Below, piece by piece: positions 8,682 to 16,270 of a DNA stretch of 64,000 nucleotides. The first letter of the stretch is position 1, and each line of letters starts with the position of its first letter. The DNA lies in the NCBI RefSeq assembly GCF_000010725.1, contig NC_013854.1:1579001-1643000 (forward strand), written 5' to 3'. Position numbers and translations under genes: made by a program. Below the pieces are notes generated by a model. The model did not search any database and had not been told where the DNA came from. It worked only from the letters and a program-made list of their open reading frames with translations. Origin of the DNA: Azospirillum sp. B510. GTDB lineage: Bacteria; Pseudomonadota; Alphaproteobacteria; Azospirillales; Azospirillaceae.

Positions 8682-8955
8682 GGCGTCCTCCGAGTTGCGT
8701 AAGATCCCGCTCGACGGCAGCGCTGTCGTAGGCGAGCGGCTGGAGGCAGACCGTCCCGGCCTCGTCCACCTCGCCGCATCTGGTGTCGGGGCAACCCCTG
8801 TCGCAGGCCCCGAGCGCCGTGTCGACCATCTCGTCGTCGTCGAGCGGCCCAAGCTCAACCAGCCTATCCAGCGCCACAAGCGCCCGCTCGATGCTCGGGC
8901 ACCCCCGGCGCAACGCTGCACCGGGACAGTAGACTCTCTCAATTCCCCGGTACAT
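8671..8955 (-). CDS. Small cysteine-rich hypothetical protein, 94 aa
   Basis: ATG at 8955 shares one base with the upstream stop (TGATG), a coupled arrangement. The 94 residues contain six or so cysteines, several in pairs: 'YCPGAALRRGC', 'GACDRGCPDTRCGEVDEAGTVC'. The spacing could bind zinc, though it does not match a named finger. Middle gene of the three-gene unit 9224-8145. No function assigned. Confidence 0.55.
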   Translation of the reverse strand: MYRGIERVYCPGAALRRGCPSIERALVALDRLVELGPLDDDEMVDTALGACDRGCPDTRCGEVDEAGTVCLQPLAYDSAAVERDLTQLGGRHAY

Positions 8956-9224
8956 CACGCGGCCTCCTCGATCTCGTCGGCCATCTCCCGGCACCGCTCG
9001 ACCACCTCTTCGAGCCGCTCGGCGAGCACCGGGTGCAGCGCCTCGTGCGCCGCCGCCAGCGCCGTGTCGGCGCGCTTGATCAACCGCGCGTCCTCCTCGG
9101 GCGTCAGCCAATGCGGCCGCGTCGGACCCACGATCGCCGCCGCCGCTGCGGGATCTGCCTGCTCCAGGGCAACCAGCGCCTCGCTCAGCAGCGCCGCCAG
9201 CGCATCCACCTCACTCATACTCAT
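8955..9224 (-). CDS. Hypothetical helical protein, 89 aa
   Basis: Starts at ATG 9224 (an ATG two codons later is possible). Almost entirely alpha-helical and acidic, with heptad-like leucine/alanine spacing ('VDALAALLSEALVALEQADP' and 'VLAERLEEVVERCREMADEIEEA'), so a coiled coil is likely. First gene of the unit that runs leftwards to 8145, placed directly behind the repeat-containing AT-rich region at 9225-9449. No recognised domain. Confidence 0.55.
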   Translation of the reverse strand: MSMSEVDALAALLSEALVALEQADPAAAAAIVGPTRPHWLTPEEDARLIKRADTALAAAHEALHPVLAERLEEVVERCREMADEIEEAA

Positions 9225-9321
9225 GTCACTACCTCTATTTCGTCGTCGCAATGGAGGTATGTTGCCGGGCTCTCTCAGGTTGCTCAAGAGGATATTCAAT
9301 GTTGTCAAAAATTTATTTAAG

Positions 9322-9431
9322 GCAAGGACAGATTGCTCTAAGAAATTCTCGTACCGCCAAATTCATCTATCCTTGCAAGGACAGATGGTTATTTTTGATA
9401 AATTACCTCATATCAGCCAATCTATCCTTGG
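9322..9431. repeat. Four copies of a 12-bp motif GCAAGGAYAGAT in an AT-rich region
   Basis: Copies lie at 9322-9333 (+), 9365-9376 (-), 9375-9386 (+) and 9420-9431 (-, last base differing). The middle two form a near-perfect 22-bp palindrome around TCCTTGCAAGGA. The region 9225-9449 is far more AT-rich than its surroundings and contains no gene. Either an operator array for the 9224-8145 genes or an iteron-type origin would look like this. Confidence 0.6.
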
Positions 9432-9449
9432 GCTGACGGGATATCTGCG

Positions 9450-10070
9450 TCAAATGCTCAAGAAAGGATACCGCCCCGTGTAAACCAGTTGACACAGCAG
9501 CCTTACGGGGCAGTCGCAGGCGACCGGCGGCGCACCCGCGATCCATTGCCCGGCCCACGACTCGAAAAGTCGGGCGGCGCGCTCCTCCGGGCTGTCAGCG
9601 TAAGTGCTGCCCAGGTCAACGCCATGCCGCTCCACCGCGTCGTAGACGAGCTCGCGGTCGGCAGCGGCCAGCCGGGGGCTGACGAGGTGCCACAGTTCGT
9701 GGTGCAAGATTGTTGGCAAACCATGGACGCCCGCCTTGAGCGACACCGCCGCCGCGCCGGTGGAGGCGCAGGCGATCCCGCCACATTGACTCCACCGACG
9801 ACCGTGGCTGTCTTGCCGGGTCTCGAACGCGCAGTCGCCGTAATCGTCGGAGCGGTCGGCGGACACCCATAGCCGAGGGGCGACGTAAACCGAGGACCAC
9901 GGTGCGACCCGCGCCGCCTCCGCGGCAAGCCATGGTAGAATCGGCCGCAGGCCGGGCGCTTCATGGCCGGGCTGCGCAACGACCTGCACGCCCCGCAGGC
10001 CGACCGGGCGGACAAGCGGGCGGACGCCGACGCGCCCGCCGTGCAGGCGGTAGAGGTGGCAGTCGGTCAC
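9450..10070 (-). CDS. HExxH putative zinc metallopeptidase, 206 aa
   Basis: GTG at 10070 overlaps the upstream stop by 4 bp. The zinc signature H124-E-L-W-H128 sits in 'LPTILHHELWHLVSPRL', and a downstream 'YADSPEERAARLFESWAGQW' supplies a glutamate-rich helix where a third zinc ligand is expected in gluzincins. An N-terminal basic region and a central 'DYGDCAFETRQDSHGR' loop precede it. No signal peptide, so probably cytoplasmic. Distal gene of a minus-strand operon 10912-9450 that also encodes the mobilisation accessory protein. Substrate unknown; an anti-restriction (ArdC-like) or SprT-like role is possible for HExxH proteins on mobile elements, but not shown here. Confidence 0.6.
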   Translation of the reverse strand: MTDCHLYRLHGGRVGVRPLVRPVGLRGVQVVAQPGHEAPGLRPILPWLAAEAARVAPWSSVYVAPRLWVSADRSDDYGDCAFETRQDSHGRRWSQCGGIACASTGAAAVSLKAGVHGLPTILHHELWHLVSPRLAAADRELVYDAVERHGVDLGSTYADSPEERAARLFESWAGQWIAGAPPVACDCPVRLLCQLVYTGRYPFLSI

Positions 10071-10405
10071 CGGCCGCCCAGGTACGCGGCCCGGAGGTCC
10101 CCGACGGCACGCTGGACGACCGCGTGGACCGTCGCTACGTCGGTCGGCCCGCCGCCCCACAAGGCCCGCTCCCACGTTCCCAGCGCCACTTGGTGCTCGG
10201 CGAATCCCATAATCCACGCGATCCGTCGGGCGGGATTGGCGGACAGCGACGGCGGGACGACGTCGCCCGGGTCAACGACCTTGTCCAGCCCGTCGGCGAC
10301 GGCGTCGGCGAATGCCTCCCACCCGGCGACGTAATCCCGGCGCACGGCGGTTGGACCGGGCCACGGCGGGAGATCGACGACCCCCAGTTCGGCCATCGTC
10401 GTCAT
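10067..10405 (-). CDS. Hypothetical protein, 112 aa
   Basis: ATG at 10405 overlaps the upstream gene by 4 bp (ATGA) and its TGA overlaps the downstream GTG. Composition is Trp-rich ('LPPWPGPTAV', 'YVAGWEAF', 'IAWIMGFAEHQVALGTWERALWGGG'). A helical fold is likely. No family recognised. Its coupling on both sides places it firmly in the operon with the TraD/MobC-like gene. Confidence 0.55.
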   Translation of the reverse strand: MTTMAELGVVDLPPWPGPTAVRRDYVAGWEAFADAVADGLDKVVDPGDVVPPSLSANPARRIAWIMGFAEHQVALGTWERALWGGGPTDVATVHAVVQRAVGDLRAAYLGGR

Positions 10406-10662
10406 GCGCCGCCCCCCTCGTCTGGCAGAAGGTCGGCGAACAGGGGCCGATCACGCTCAGAAAGGCCGCGTCGAAGCTGGGTCACGAGCCATTCGCGAGC
10501 GCGCCCATCGGACGAGATGGCCTTCAGGACGATGGCGCCGACGATCACCTTTCGGCGGCCATCGGACTGCCGGGCAAGCGTCTTCTCGCGCGTCCGGAGT
10601 TCGGCCGCCCGAGCTTCTAGCCGGGCGCGCTGCTGCGCCAGTTCAGTGAGCTTCCCGGCCAT
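10402..10662 (-). CDS. TraD/MobC-like accessory mobilisation protein, 86 aa
   Basis: The N-terminal half is a coiled coil ('LAQQRARLEARAAELRTREK'), followed by a basic 'SDGRRKVIVGAIVLKAI' and a C-terminal 'WLVTQLRRGLSERDRPLFADLLP'. This layout matches the small Ti-type TraD and related proteins encoded beside MobA/MobL/TraA relaxases, in which 'R-R-hydrophobic-GAIV' follows the coiled coil. It is transcribed divergently from the relaxase operon. Its likely role is to assist relaxosome formation at oriT. Assignment is by length, motif order and neighbourhood. Confidence 0.6.
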   Translation of the reverse strand: MAGKLTELAQQRARLEARAAELRTREKTLARQSDGRRKVIVGAIVLKAISSDGRAREWLVTQLRRGLSERDRPLFADLLPDEGGGA

Positions 10663-10912
10663 GCGGCGCCTCCCCCCGCACGATCCCGTGCCACCGGGCC
10701 TCTGCCGTCATCATCGCAGCCGTCAGCGTTGGCTGGCCGGTCCCGCTGACGTAGGCGCCAGAGCGCCCGAGGTCCGACACGTCCCAAGAGTACGTGCCGT
10801 CCTTTTCCGGCCAAGCGTCCAGTGACCATTCCCCCGCCGTCGCCCGCCAGTACTCACGACTCTCCCCGTCATCCTCGGACACGTCCCACCAGTCCAACCC
10901 ACCAGACGACAT
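10643..10912 (-). CDS. Hypothetical protein, 89 aa
   Basis: ATG at 10912 follows a GGAGG ribosome-binding site at a short spacing; the open frame extends to 10975 but only with a TTG. The protein is Trp-rich and acidic ('GGLDWWDVSEDDGESREYW', 'YSWDVSDLGRSGAYVSG'), with the look of a small beta-sheet domain followed by a helix 'TAAMMTAEARWHGIV'. First gene of the minus-strand mobilisation-associated operon; its end overlaps the TraD/MobC-like gene by 20 bp. No known family. Confidence 0.55.
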   Translation of the reverse strand: MSSGGLDWWDVSEDDGESREYWRATAGEWSLDAWPEKDGTYSWDVSDLGRSGAYVSGTGQPTLTAAMMTAEARWHGIVRGEAPHGREAH

Positions 10913-11067
10913 GATGCCTCCCAGAAACCAGCGCGTCGCCCTACAGAGTATTGCGTTGCGCTCTGCCCGAAACAAGATGGGAAGGGAGAGCCTGGAAAGG
11001 CGCGCTTATGTATCGGTGCCCGATACGCGCTCAAAAATGTTGACAATTACTCACGGAATGCCGGGCC
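10913..11067. promoter_or_regulatory. Divergent control region between the accessory operon and the relaxase operon
   Basis: The 155-bp gap separates two divergent operons. It contains a 7-bp palindrome GTATCGG-TGC-CCGATAC (11010-11026) and a TTGACA -35-like box at about 11040-11045. A repressor of mobilisation genes would be expected to bind such a palindrome; oriT could also lie here. Confidence 0.45.
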
Positions 11068-11385
11068 ATGAGGCATGACAACATTGACACCGCCGCATTC
11101 AACCCGGACCTCTTTCCAGAGTCCGACACTGACGACTGCGGCTGTCCAGCGGACTGGCCGGACTCGGATAGCCTGCACCCAGCCGAACAGGCCCACCTCC
11201 TCGCCCGGTTGGAAGACGAGCTTATTGGCATCGGCCTCATCGGTGGACGGCGCGAGCGCGCCGCCGGAACGCCGGAGGCGGCCGCCGTGTGGGCTATCGT
11301 GCCGGAGGGCTGCCGCGCCGAGGGCGCCGTGTGGGCGCGCATCTGGCGCGGCGTTCGGACCGCATACGCGGAGGGACGCCGATGA
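11068..11385 (+). CDS. Hypothetical protein, 105 aa, start of the relaxase operon
   Basis: First gene of a plus-strand run in which every junction overlaps by 4 bp (11382-11385, 11777-11780, 13645-13648). N-terminus is acidic with 'DDCGCPADWPDSDSLHPAEQ', the rest helical with 'AAVWAIVPEGCRAEGAVWARIWRG'. No recognised domain. Its coupling to the relaxase suggests a relaxosome or regulatory role, but this is inferred from position alone. Confidence 0.55.
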   Translation: MRHDNIDTAAFNPDLFPESDTDDCGCPADWPDSDSLHPAEQAHLLARLEDELIGIGLIGGRRERAAGTPEAAAVWAIVPEGCRAEGAVWARIWRGVRTAYAEGRR

Positions 11386-11780
11386 GTGCACCGCCGCCCG
11401 GCCGACCGAGGACGCGCCGACGGGAAGCGCCGTCGGTGACGTACAAGCGCCTCGCCGAGACCGCCCCGGACGACGCCACCCGGCATGCCGCCCGGGCGTT
11501 CGCCGACGCTTGGCGGGCGCGGGAGCCGGGCGCGAGCCGACGCCACCCGGTTCGGGAGACCGACGTCGTGCGCGCCGTCGCCGCCGCACTCTGCCCCGAC
11601 GGGGCGCCCGACGACGCGACGATTGCCGCCATCGCGTGGGCGCGTGGCGCATGGTTGCGCTCCTTCGGCGACATCGCCGAACCGTGGACGGCGGCGGCCC
11701 CGACGCGCGCCTCCGCCGCCGTCGGAGCCCTTCGCATCCTCACCGAGCCCGACGACCCCGATTTCGAGTTCGAGCCGTGA
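11382..11780 (+). CDS. Hypothetical protein, 132 aa, second gene of the relaxase operon
   Basis: ATG at 11382 overlaps the preceding stop (ATGA). A very basic N-terminus ('PPPGRPRTRRREAPSV') precedes a helical domain with 'VVRAVAAALCPDGAPDDATIAAIAWARGAWLRSFG', and the protein ends acidic ('EPDDPDFEFEP'). The basic head could bind DNA. Distantly similar in layout to the third gene of the operon (13645-13980), which also has 'AVAADPALAAF' style helices, but no family is recognised. Confidence 0.55.
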   Translation: MSAPPPGRPRTRRREAPSVTYKRLAETAPDDATRHAARAFADAWRAREPGASRRHPVRETDVVRAVAAALCPDGAPDDATIAAIAWARGAWLRSFGDIAEPWTAAAPTRASAAVGALRILTEPDDPDFEFEP

Positions 11781-13648
11781 CCAGCCTCCCGTCTGGCGAG
11801 GCACACTTTCACTTCGGCGCCAAGGTGGGCCAGCGTTCGGCAGGCCGGAGCAGTGTCGCCGCAGCAGCGTACCGGGCCGGGCAGCGGCTCCATGACGAAC
11901 GGCTAGGCCAAACGTTCGACTACTCGCGCAAACGTCATATAACTGATGCTTTCATTCTTGTCCCGGCCGATGCCCCGGCATGGGCGAGCGACCGGGGCGC
12001 CCTCTGGGGGGCAGTGGAACGGGCCGAGAAGCGCCGGGATGCCAGTTTGTGGCGCGAGATCGAGGTGAGCCTCCCCCGCGACCTGCCGCCCGAGGCGTAC
12101 CGCCCCCTGCTTGAGCAGGCCCTTGCGCCGTACGTTGCCGCCGGGCTGGCCGCCGATGTCTGCGTCCATTGCCCGCCCGCGGCCGACGGCGGGCCGCAGC
12201 CACACGCCCACGTGATGATCACCACCCGCGCGCTCGGCCAGGACGGGTTCGCCGCCCGCAAGAGCGACGACCTCATCGCCATCCTCGACGGCGCCAAGGG
12301 CGCGCCCCGCGGCGAGGCCCTGAAAGTCGAGCGGCAGCGGTGGGCAGACGAGATCAACCGCCACCTGCGCGCCGTCGCATCTGACCGGCGCGTAGATGCC
12401 CGCTCGTACGCCGAGCGTGGCCTCGACCGGCAGGCCGAGCCGAAAATGGGGGAGCGAGCCGCCCAGCGACACCGCCGCCAGCGCGAACGCCACGCCCGCG
12501 ACCCGACCGCGCCACCGCCCCGGCCGTCGGCGCGACAACGTCACGTCGGCGCCATCCGGGCGTTGCGAAAAACGGAAAACGCACTACTCGAACTGGAGAC
12601 GGAAATGGTCAAGGCTGATAAAAAAGACTCCTCGGCAGCCAAGCAAGAAATCAAGGTAAACTTGTTGCGCGAGCGCCTTGGTCCCGATCTCGACTACGAG
12701 AACTATCGGGGCGGTGTCTATATGGTTGACACCAAGAATCCCAATCTGACGCGCGTGCAGTTTCGCGACGACTCTTGGGCGGAGATCGACCACCAGTCCG
12801 AGCGGATCAAGACGTGGGGAGCGGCCAACGGCACCGCTGCGGATTTTGCCCTCGACGCCGCTGCGGCGCTGGACTGGCAGGACGACGTCGTCAGCCGCCT
12901 ACCGACATCGGCGCGCACCCGGGGACCGGGGCGCCGCCTGAACGCTGAGGAGGCCAGCGACCGGGCCGACTGGTGGCGCGAGCAGGGCTACACCGACGTG
13001 ACTACGTCCGGCGGCCGGGTGCTGATCGGAATCGGCCCGTCCCGACTGGTAGACTCCGGCGACCGGTGCGAGCTTCACGGGCCGGTCACGGAAGATGCCA
13101 TCCGGGCGATGGTCGCCAACGCCAAGGACCACTACGGCACACCGCCGCGCGCCCGCACGTGGGGCAGCGACGAGTTCCGCGCCCTCTACTGGCTGGAGGC
13201 TCAACGCCAGGGCGTCGAGGTGGTCGACTATGAGCCGCCGGAGCACGTCAGGCGGCAATGGGAGGAGGAGTGCCAGCGGACGGCTCGCACCGAGGCCGCC
13301 GTCGGCACGGTGGCTGATCGGGCTGCCCTGGCTCGCCAGTTGAGGGCGTACGCGGCGGGCGACACCGAAACCCCGCCCTCGCCGGAGGTCGGCCTGGCGG
13401 TAGCCGCGTTGACGCCGGACCAACGCGCGCGGCTCGCCAGATCTGAGCCCTACGAGCTAATCCCGCAACTGGCAGGGCTTCAGATGACCGGGCAGGACCT
13501 TGCCGCCGGTGTCGCCCCCGCGGGCCAGCCCGGTCCCGCCGTCAGACCGGCGGCGCCCGCCAGCCGTCCCGAGGCCGAGGAATTGCCCGAGTGGGTGCAA
13601 GAGCTTCAGGCCCAGGGCGCTGTGATCGTCCCGGCGGCCCGTCCGTGA
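11777..13648 (+). CDS. mobA: MobA/MobL-family relaxase with C-terminal LPD7-like domain
   Basis: 623 residues from GTG 11777, overlapping the preceding stop by 4 bp. The N-terminal 200 residues carry the MobQ-type relaxase motifs: 'FHFGAKVGQRSAGRSSVAAAAYRAG' split as motif I with Y32, 'DASLWREIEVSLPRDL', and motif III 'QPHAHVMITTR' with H143/H145 binding the metal (HUH). After a basic linker comes an AT-richer insert (about 12590-12800) and, near residues 370-490, a domain with 'HYGTPPRARTWGSDEFRALYW' and 'QGVEVVDYEPPE', the pattern of LPD7 polyvalent domains found behind TraI/MobA relaxases. It nicks oriT and leads the strand in transfer. Helicase and primase domains are absent. Confidence 0.9.
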   Translation: MTSLPSGEAHFHFGAKVGQRSAGRSSVAAAAYRAGQRLHDERLGQTFDYSRKRHITDAFILVPADAPAWASDRGALWGAVERAEKRRDASLWREIEVSLPRDLPPEAYRPLLEQALAPYVAAGLAADVCVHCPPAADGGPQPHAHVMITTRALGQDGFAARKSDDLIAILDGAKGAPRGEALKVERQRWADEINRHLRAVASDRRVDARSYAERGLDRQAEPKMGERAAQRHRRQRERHARDPTAPPPRPSARQRHVGAIRALRKTENALLELETEMVKADKKDSSAAKQEIKVNLLRERLGPDLDYENYRGGVYMVDTKNPNLTRVQFRDDSWAEIDHQSERIKTWGAANGTAADFALDAAAALDWQDDVVSRLPTSARTRGPGRRLNAEEASDRADWWREQGYTDVTTSGGRVLIGIGPSRLVDSGDRCELHGPVTEDAIRAMVANAKDHYGTPPRARTWGSDEFRALYWLEAQRQGVEVVDYEPPEHVRRQWEEECQRTARTEAAVGTVADRAALARQLRAYAAGDTETPPSPEVGLAVAALTPDQRARLARSEPYELIPQLAGLQMTGQDLAAGVAPAGQPGPAVRPAAPASRPEAEELPEWVQELQAQGAVIVPAARP

Positions 13649-13980
13649 CCGCCGGGCACATGCCCATCGTCCTCGGGGTCGCGCGCGGCGCCCCCGAGGA
13701 AGCCCACGCGATCCGCTGGACGCTGTTGGAGCGGGAGACCGGCCTGTCGGAGCCCCTGGCTTACGCCGCCCGCGCTGTGGCCCGCGTCCGTGGCCTCTCG
13801 CTGCCGGACGACAGGATCGCGCCCGCGTACCGCCGGGCTGTGGCCGCCGATCCGGCGCTGGCCGCATTCTTCTCAGCGGTGGACGACTGGCCCCGGCTGC
13901 GGGTCGAGGCACAGCGCAGACCGATGGCGGCCGTGCTCAGGTGGAGGGAGATCGGCGAAGCCCTGTTGGATGGAATATAA
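13645..13980 (+). CDS. Hypothetical protein, 111 aa, last gene of the relaxase operon
   Basis: GTG at 13645 overlaps the relaxase stop by 4 bp. The protein reads 'HMPIVLGVARGAPEEAHAIRW' then 'TGLSEPLAYAARAVARVRGLSLPDDR' and a helical C-terminus 'LRWREIGEALLDGI'. A degraded second copy of the same gene lies at 16205-16375, beyond the PIN-HEPN operon. No known domain. The pair of copies flanking the cargo suggests that this gene marks an insertion hot spot in the element family. Confidence 0.6.
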   Translation: MTAGHMPIVLGVARGAPEEAHAIRWTLLERETGLSEPLAYAARAVARVRGLSLPDDRIAPAYRRAVAADPALAAFFSAVDDWPRLRVEAQRRPMAAVLRWREIGEALLDGI

Positions 13981-14062
13981 ACGGTTGCCTCGGGGCGCTC
14001 TGTTCTACACCGGCCGCTCCGAACACAAAGATGATGTCATTCTCCTCGCTTCAGTCGCGAAA

Positions 14063-14926
14063 TTATTGAGGAGACGCAGGGAGCACACCCTCGATGAGTA
14101 CTCGGCGAAAACAAACCCGCCCAAACTGGAATGACTGAATCACGTCGTTAACATCCAACTTCGCGCCAGCGTGTACCACCTTACCGCGCTTGGCGTAGAG
14201 GTCTCGGACCACTTGGTAGGCACGATCACGATCACTGCGATCCGTGGCAACATAGCCCGATACCGCACGGGACAGTGCCTTCGTCTTCTCTCGCTCTCCA
14301 CCGAGGCCAAACAAAGTTTCTAGGGCGGACCACAGGAGCACCACGCCCATCTCCAGGGTAGGACTCCATTGTGCTTGGTTGTAGACAGAGATCGCCCTGA
14401 AGAAACGTTCATCATGGTAGAGGCGGACGGCAATGGGGAGCATATCGACGAGCCATACAAGGTCATCTGCCGTCGCCACCTCGCGCCACGCATTGAACAA
14501 GCCGATCTGTTGAGGCGCCCCCTCGAACGGGTATGGTGAAGCGTTCTGCCATTCGGAACCCATCCTGTCGAAGGGTATGTTCCCGACAACTGCCAATCTT
14601 ACCGGCGTCCTCATTTGAAGTCGGAGCACCGCAGCCACCAGCCAAGCAACGACGGTAGGCGATAGACCTCCAAGGGCTGAACTCTCCGAGACAGCAAGCT
14701 CAGCACGGCTTTCAAAGGAGAACCCTCCTTTAACGGCGACCCATGGAGCCGGGTGCGCGGCCTTCTTGGTCGGGGGTGGAGAGAACGCAAGCATCGATGC
14801 GCCGAACATGTCGACGAACACTTTCCTGAGAACGATGCCCGGCGCTACTGTCAGTCGGTCCATAGGCAGGTCGATGCCTGTCAGGCAGCCGTATAGAGGA
14901 AGTGAATTTTGATCCCAGGCAGTCAC
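14063..14926 (-). CDS. Apea-like HEPN-domain protein, partner of the PIN protein
   Basis: 287 residues from GTG 14926, which overlaps the stop of the PIN gene by 4 bp. The C-terminal 100 residues form a HEPN-type helical domain: 'LLWSALETLFGLGG' opens it and 'RDLYAKRGKVVHAGAKLD' closes it with the R247-x4-H252 motif that is catalytic in HEPN ribonucleases; the 'ALE.LF....E' plus 'R..VVH' layout is that of the Apea-like HEPN group. The N-terminal half has no recognised fold and may sense a trigger. Second gene of a two-gene operon at the right end of a mobile element, the position where defence cargo is common. Likely acts as an RNase or as its modulator; toxicity is inferred. Confidence 0.7.
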   Translation of the reverse strand: MTAWDQNSLPLYGCLTGIDLPMDRLTVAPGIVLRKVFVDMFGASMLAFSPPPTKKAAHPAPWVAVKGGFSFESRAELAVSESSALGGLSPTVVAWLVAAVLRLQMRTPVRLAVVGNIPFDRMGSEWQNASPYPFEGAPQQIGLFNAWREVATADDLVWLVDMLPIAVRLYHDERFFRAISVYNQAQWSPTLEMGVVLLWSALETLFGLGGEREKTKALSRAVSGYVATDRSDRDRAYQVVRDLYAKRGKVVHAGAKLDVNDVIQSFQFGRVCFRRVLIEGVLPASPQ

Positions 14927-15957
14927 GTGTCCAGCATGTCCCAGTCGTCGCCCAGCAACCATCTCAGGGCCGAGAGCTTGCCGTTGATCATCCCCCACTC
15001 GAAGTCGTCCCAGGGACCAAGATTATCGATCCCGACCTCTTCTTCGGTCCGCTTGGCGGCTTCCAATGCCCCTGCCCAGACGGAGTCCAGAATTTGATCA
15101 GGCCGGTATGGGGCCCTCGAATAGTTCGCCTCTGAAACAACGTGGCATTTACCCTCTTCGATGCTGGCTCGAAGATTCCAATGCCGGTTGTACCAAACTT
15201 GGCGGAAGAGTAGATGCTCGGCTTCGAGAATCTCTGACAGCCGCCGCGGCTGGACGGCACCGTTGAACTCCAGATCGAAATTGGGAAGCAGATCCTCGTC
15301 AAGGTCATGTAGGAGATCCACCAGTGATATCCAATATGAGGACCACTCTGCCTCGAACAACGGCGAGATGTCCTCATGCGGCTCGCGCCGATCACCAATC
15401 GGCCGACCGAAGTCTTTGTAGTTGTGCGTCACGAAGGCAAAGCGGGTTCCGCCCTCAACGCCGATGCCAACCTGATCTGAATACGTCTCTATGATGACTG
15501 CGTCGCCAACGCTGTTTTTGGACTGATGGAAGGGCGCCCTCTGGGCCAACGCCCGTTCCGTTACGCGAATCTTGATGGCGTCGGTGACCGGCAACGGAGA
15601 GGCCAGCGTCAGAAGCCGCTCGATGCGGTCGATGGAGGCGTTGACCGCCCCACTCTTGATCAGCGCTGCATGGTCTGCCTCGTCGAGAGCCTTCAGGGCG
15701 GCGTCCTTGCCATTCTCGTCGCCGAAGCGTCGCACTGCGTCTCGGACAAGGCTGAAATGGGACTGCAAGCTGCGCTTCGCATCCGCCGCCACACGTTCCT
15801 TGTTGCGCTGGAACTCGTCGAGCACGATTTGGGGAACAAGTAGCTCAACTTCTTCAGACGCGACGAGATGCTCGATCGCACTGATGACCGGCTGCTGCCG
15901 GAAGTCCTTGGCGAGGTCGAGCCACACGCATGTATCGACGAGCAACTTCAACGTCAT
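14923..15957 (-). CDS. PIN-like domain protein (DUF4935/PIN_8-type), partner of the HEPN protein
   Basis: 344 residues from ATG 15957 (the open frame reaches 16020). The first 190 residues follow the PIN nuclease pattern: D8 in 'LLVDTCVWLDLAKD', E48 in 'VPQIVLDEFQRNK', D152 in 'NSVGDAVIIETYSD' and D182 in 'FVTHNYKDFG', enough for a metal-binding acidic cluster. The 150-residue C-terminal extension is Trp-rich ('WYNRHWNL', 'GPWDDFEWGMINGKLSALRW') and unassigned. PIN domains of this large class are RNases found alone or in abortive-infection-like pairs. It precedes and overlaps the HEPN gene, so both are made together. No antitoxin-like small gene is seen next to them. Confidence 0.7.
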   Translation of the reverse strand: MTLKLLVDTCVWLDLAKDFRQQPVISAIEHLVASEEVELLVPQIVLDEFQRNKERVAADAKRSLQSHFSLVRDAVRRFGDENGKDAALKALDEADHAALIKSGAVNASIDRIERLLTLASPLPVTDAIKIRVTERALAQRAPFHQSKNSVGDAVIIETYSDQVGIGVEGGTRFAFVTHNYKDFGRPIGDRREPHEDISPLFEAEWSSYWISLVDLLHDLDEDLLPNFDLEFNGAVQPRRLSEILEAEHLLFRQVWYNRHWNLRASIEEGKCHVVSEANYSRAPYRPDQILDSVWAGALEAAKRTEEEVGIDNLGPWDDFEWGMINGKLSALRWLLGDDWDMLDT

Positions 15958-15994
15958 CAATGGAACCGTAAGGTAAGCCTGGAAGGCATCAAAT

Positions 15995-16270
15995 CTACCA
16001 ACGGGTGAGAGTGGCGGCAAGGCTCTGCGCGTCTACGGGTACCATCTGCCAGCCATAGCCCAGGATGAGCAAGTCAGCGCGGAGACCGCATCGACGACAC
16101 CGCCGGTCCACCGCAGAGATCAGAACGTCGCCGCCGATCCAGTGCGTCACCAGCACGACCGACGCGCCGCATGCACCGCACCTATCAGTGATCCCGGCCC
16201 GTGCGCTGCGCCTCCAAGGAAGCCCATGCCGCGAGGTGGGGGAGGTGCTGGAGCGGGAGACCGGCCCCAC
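15995..16270 (-). CDS. Possible small zinc-ribbon protein
   Basis: The frame contains CGAC and, 30 residues later, CRRC, a zinc-ribbon-like CxxC...CxxC pair within a hydrophobic beta-rich segment ('ASVVLVTHWIGGDVLISAVD', 'LILGYGWQMVP'). It would be the promoter-proximal gene before the PIN gene. The N-terminal third lies antisense to the degraded gene copy at 16205-16375 and looks unnatural (Ser/Arg-rich), so the real start is probably near 16190 with a non-standard codon, or the frame is fortuitous. Confidence 0.3.
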   Translation of the reverse strand: MGPVSRSSTSPTSRHGLPWRRSARAGITDRCGACGASVVLVTHWIGGDVLISAVDRRCRRCGLRADLLILGYGWQMVPVDAQSLAATLTRW

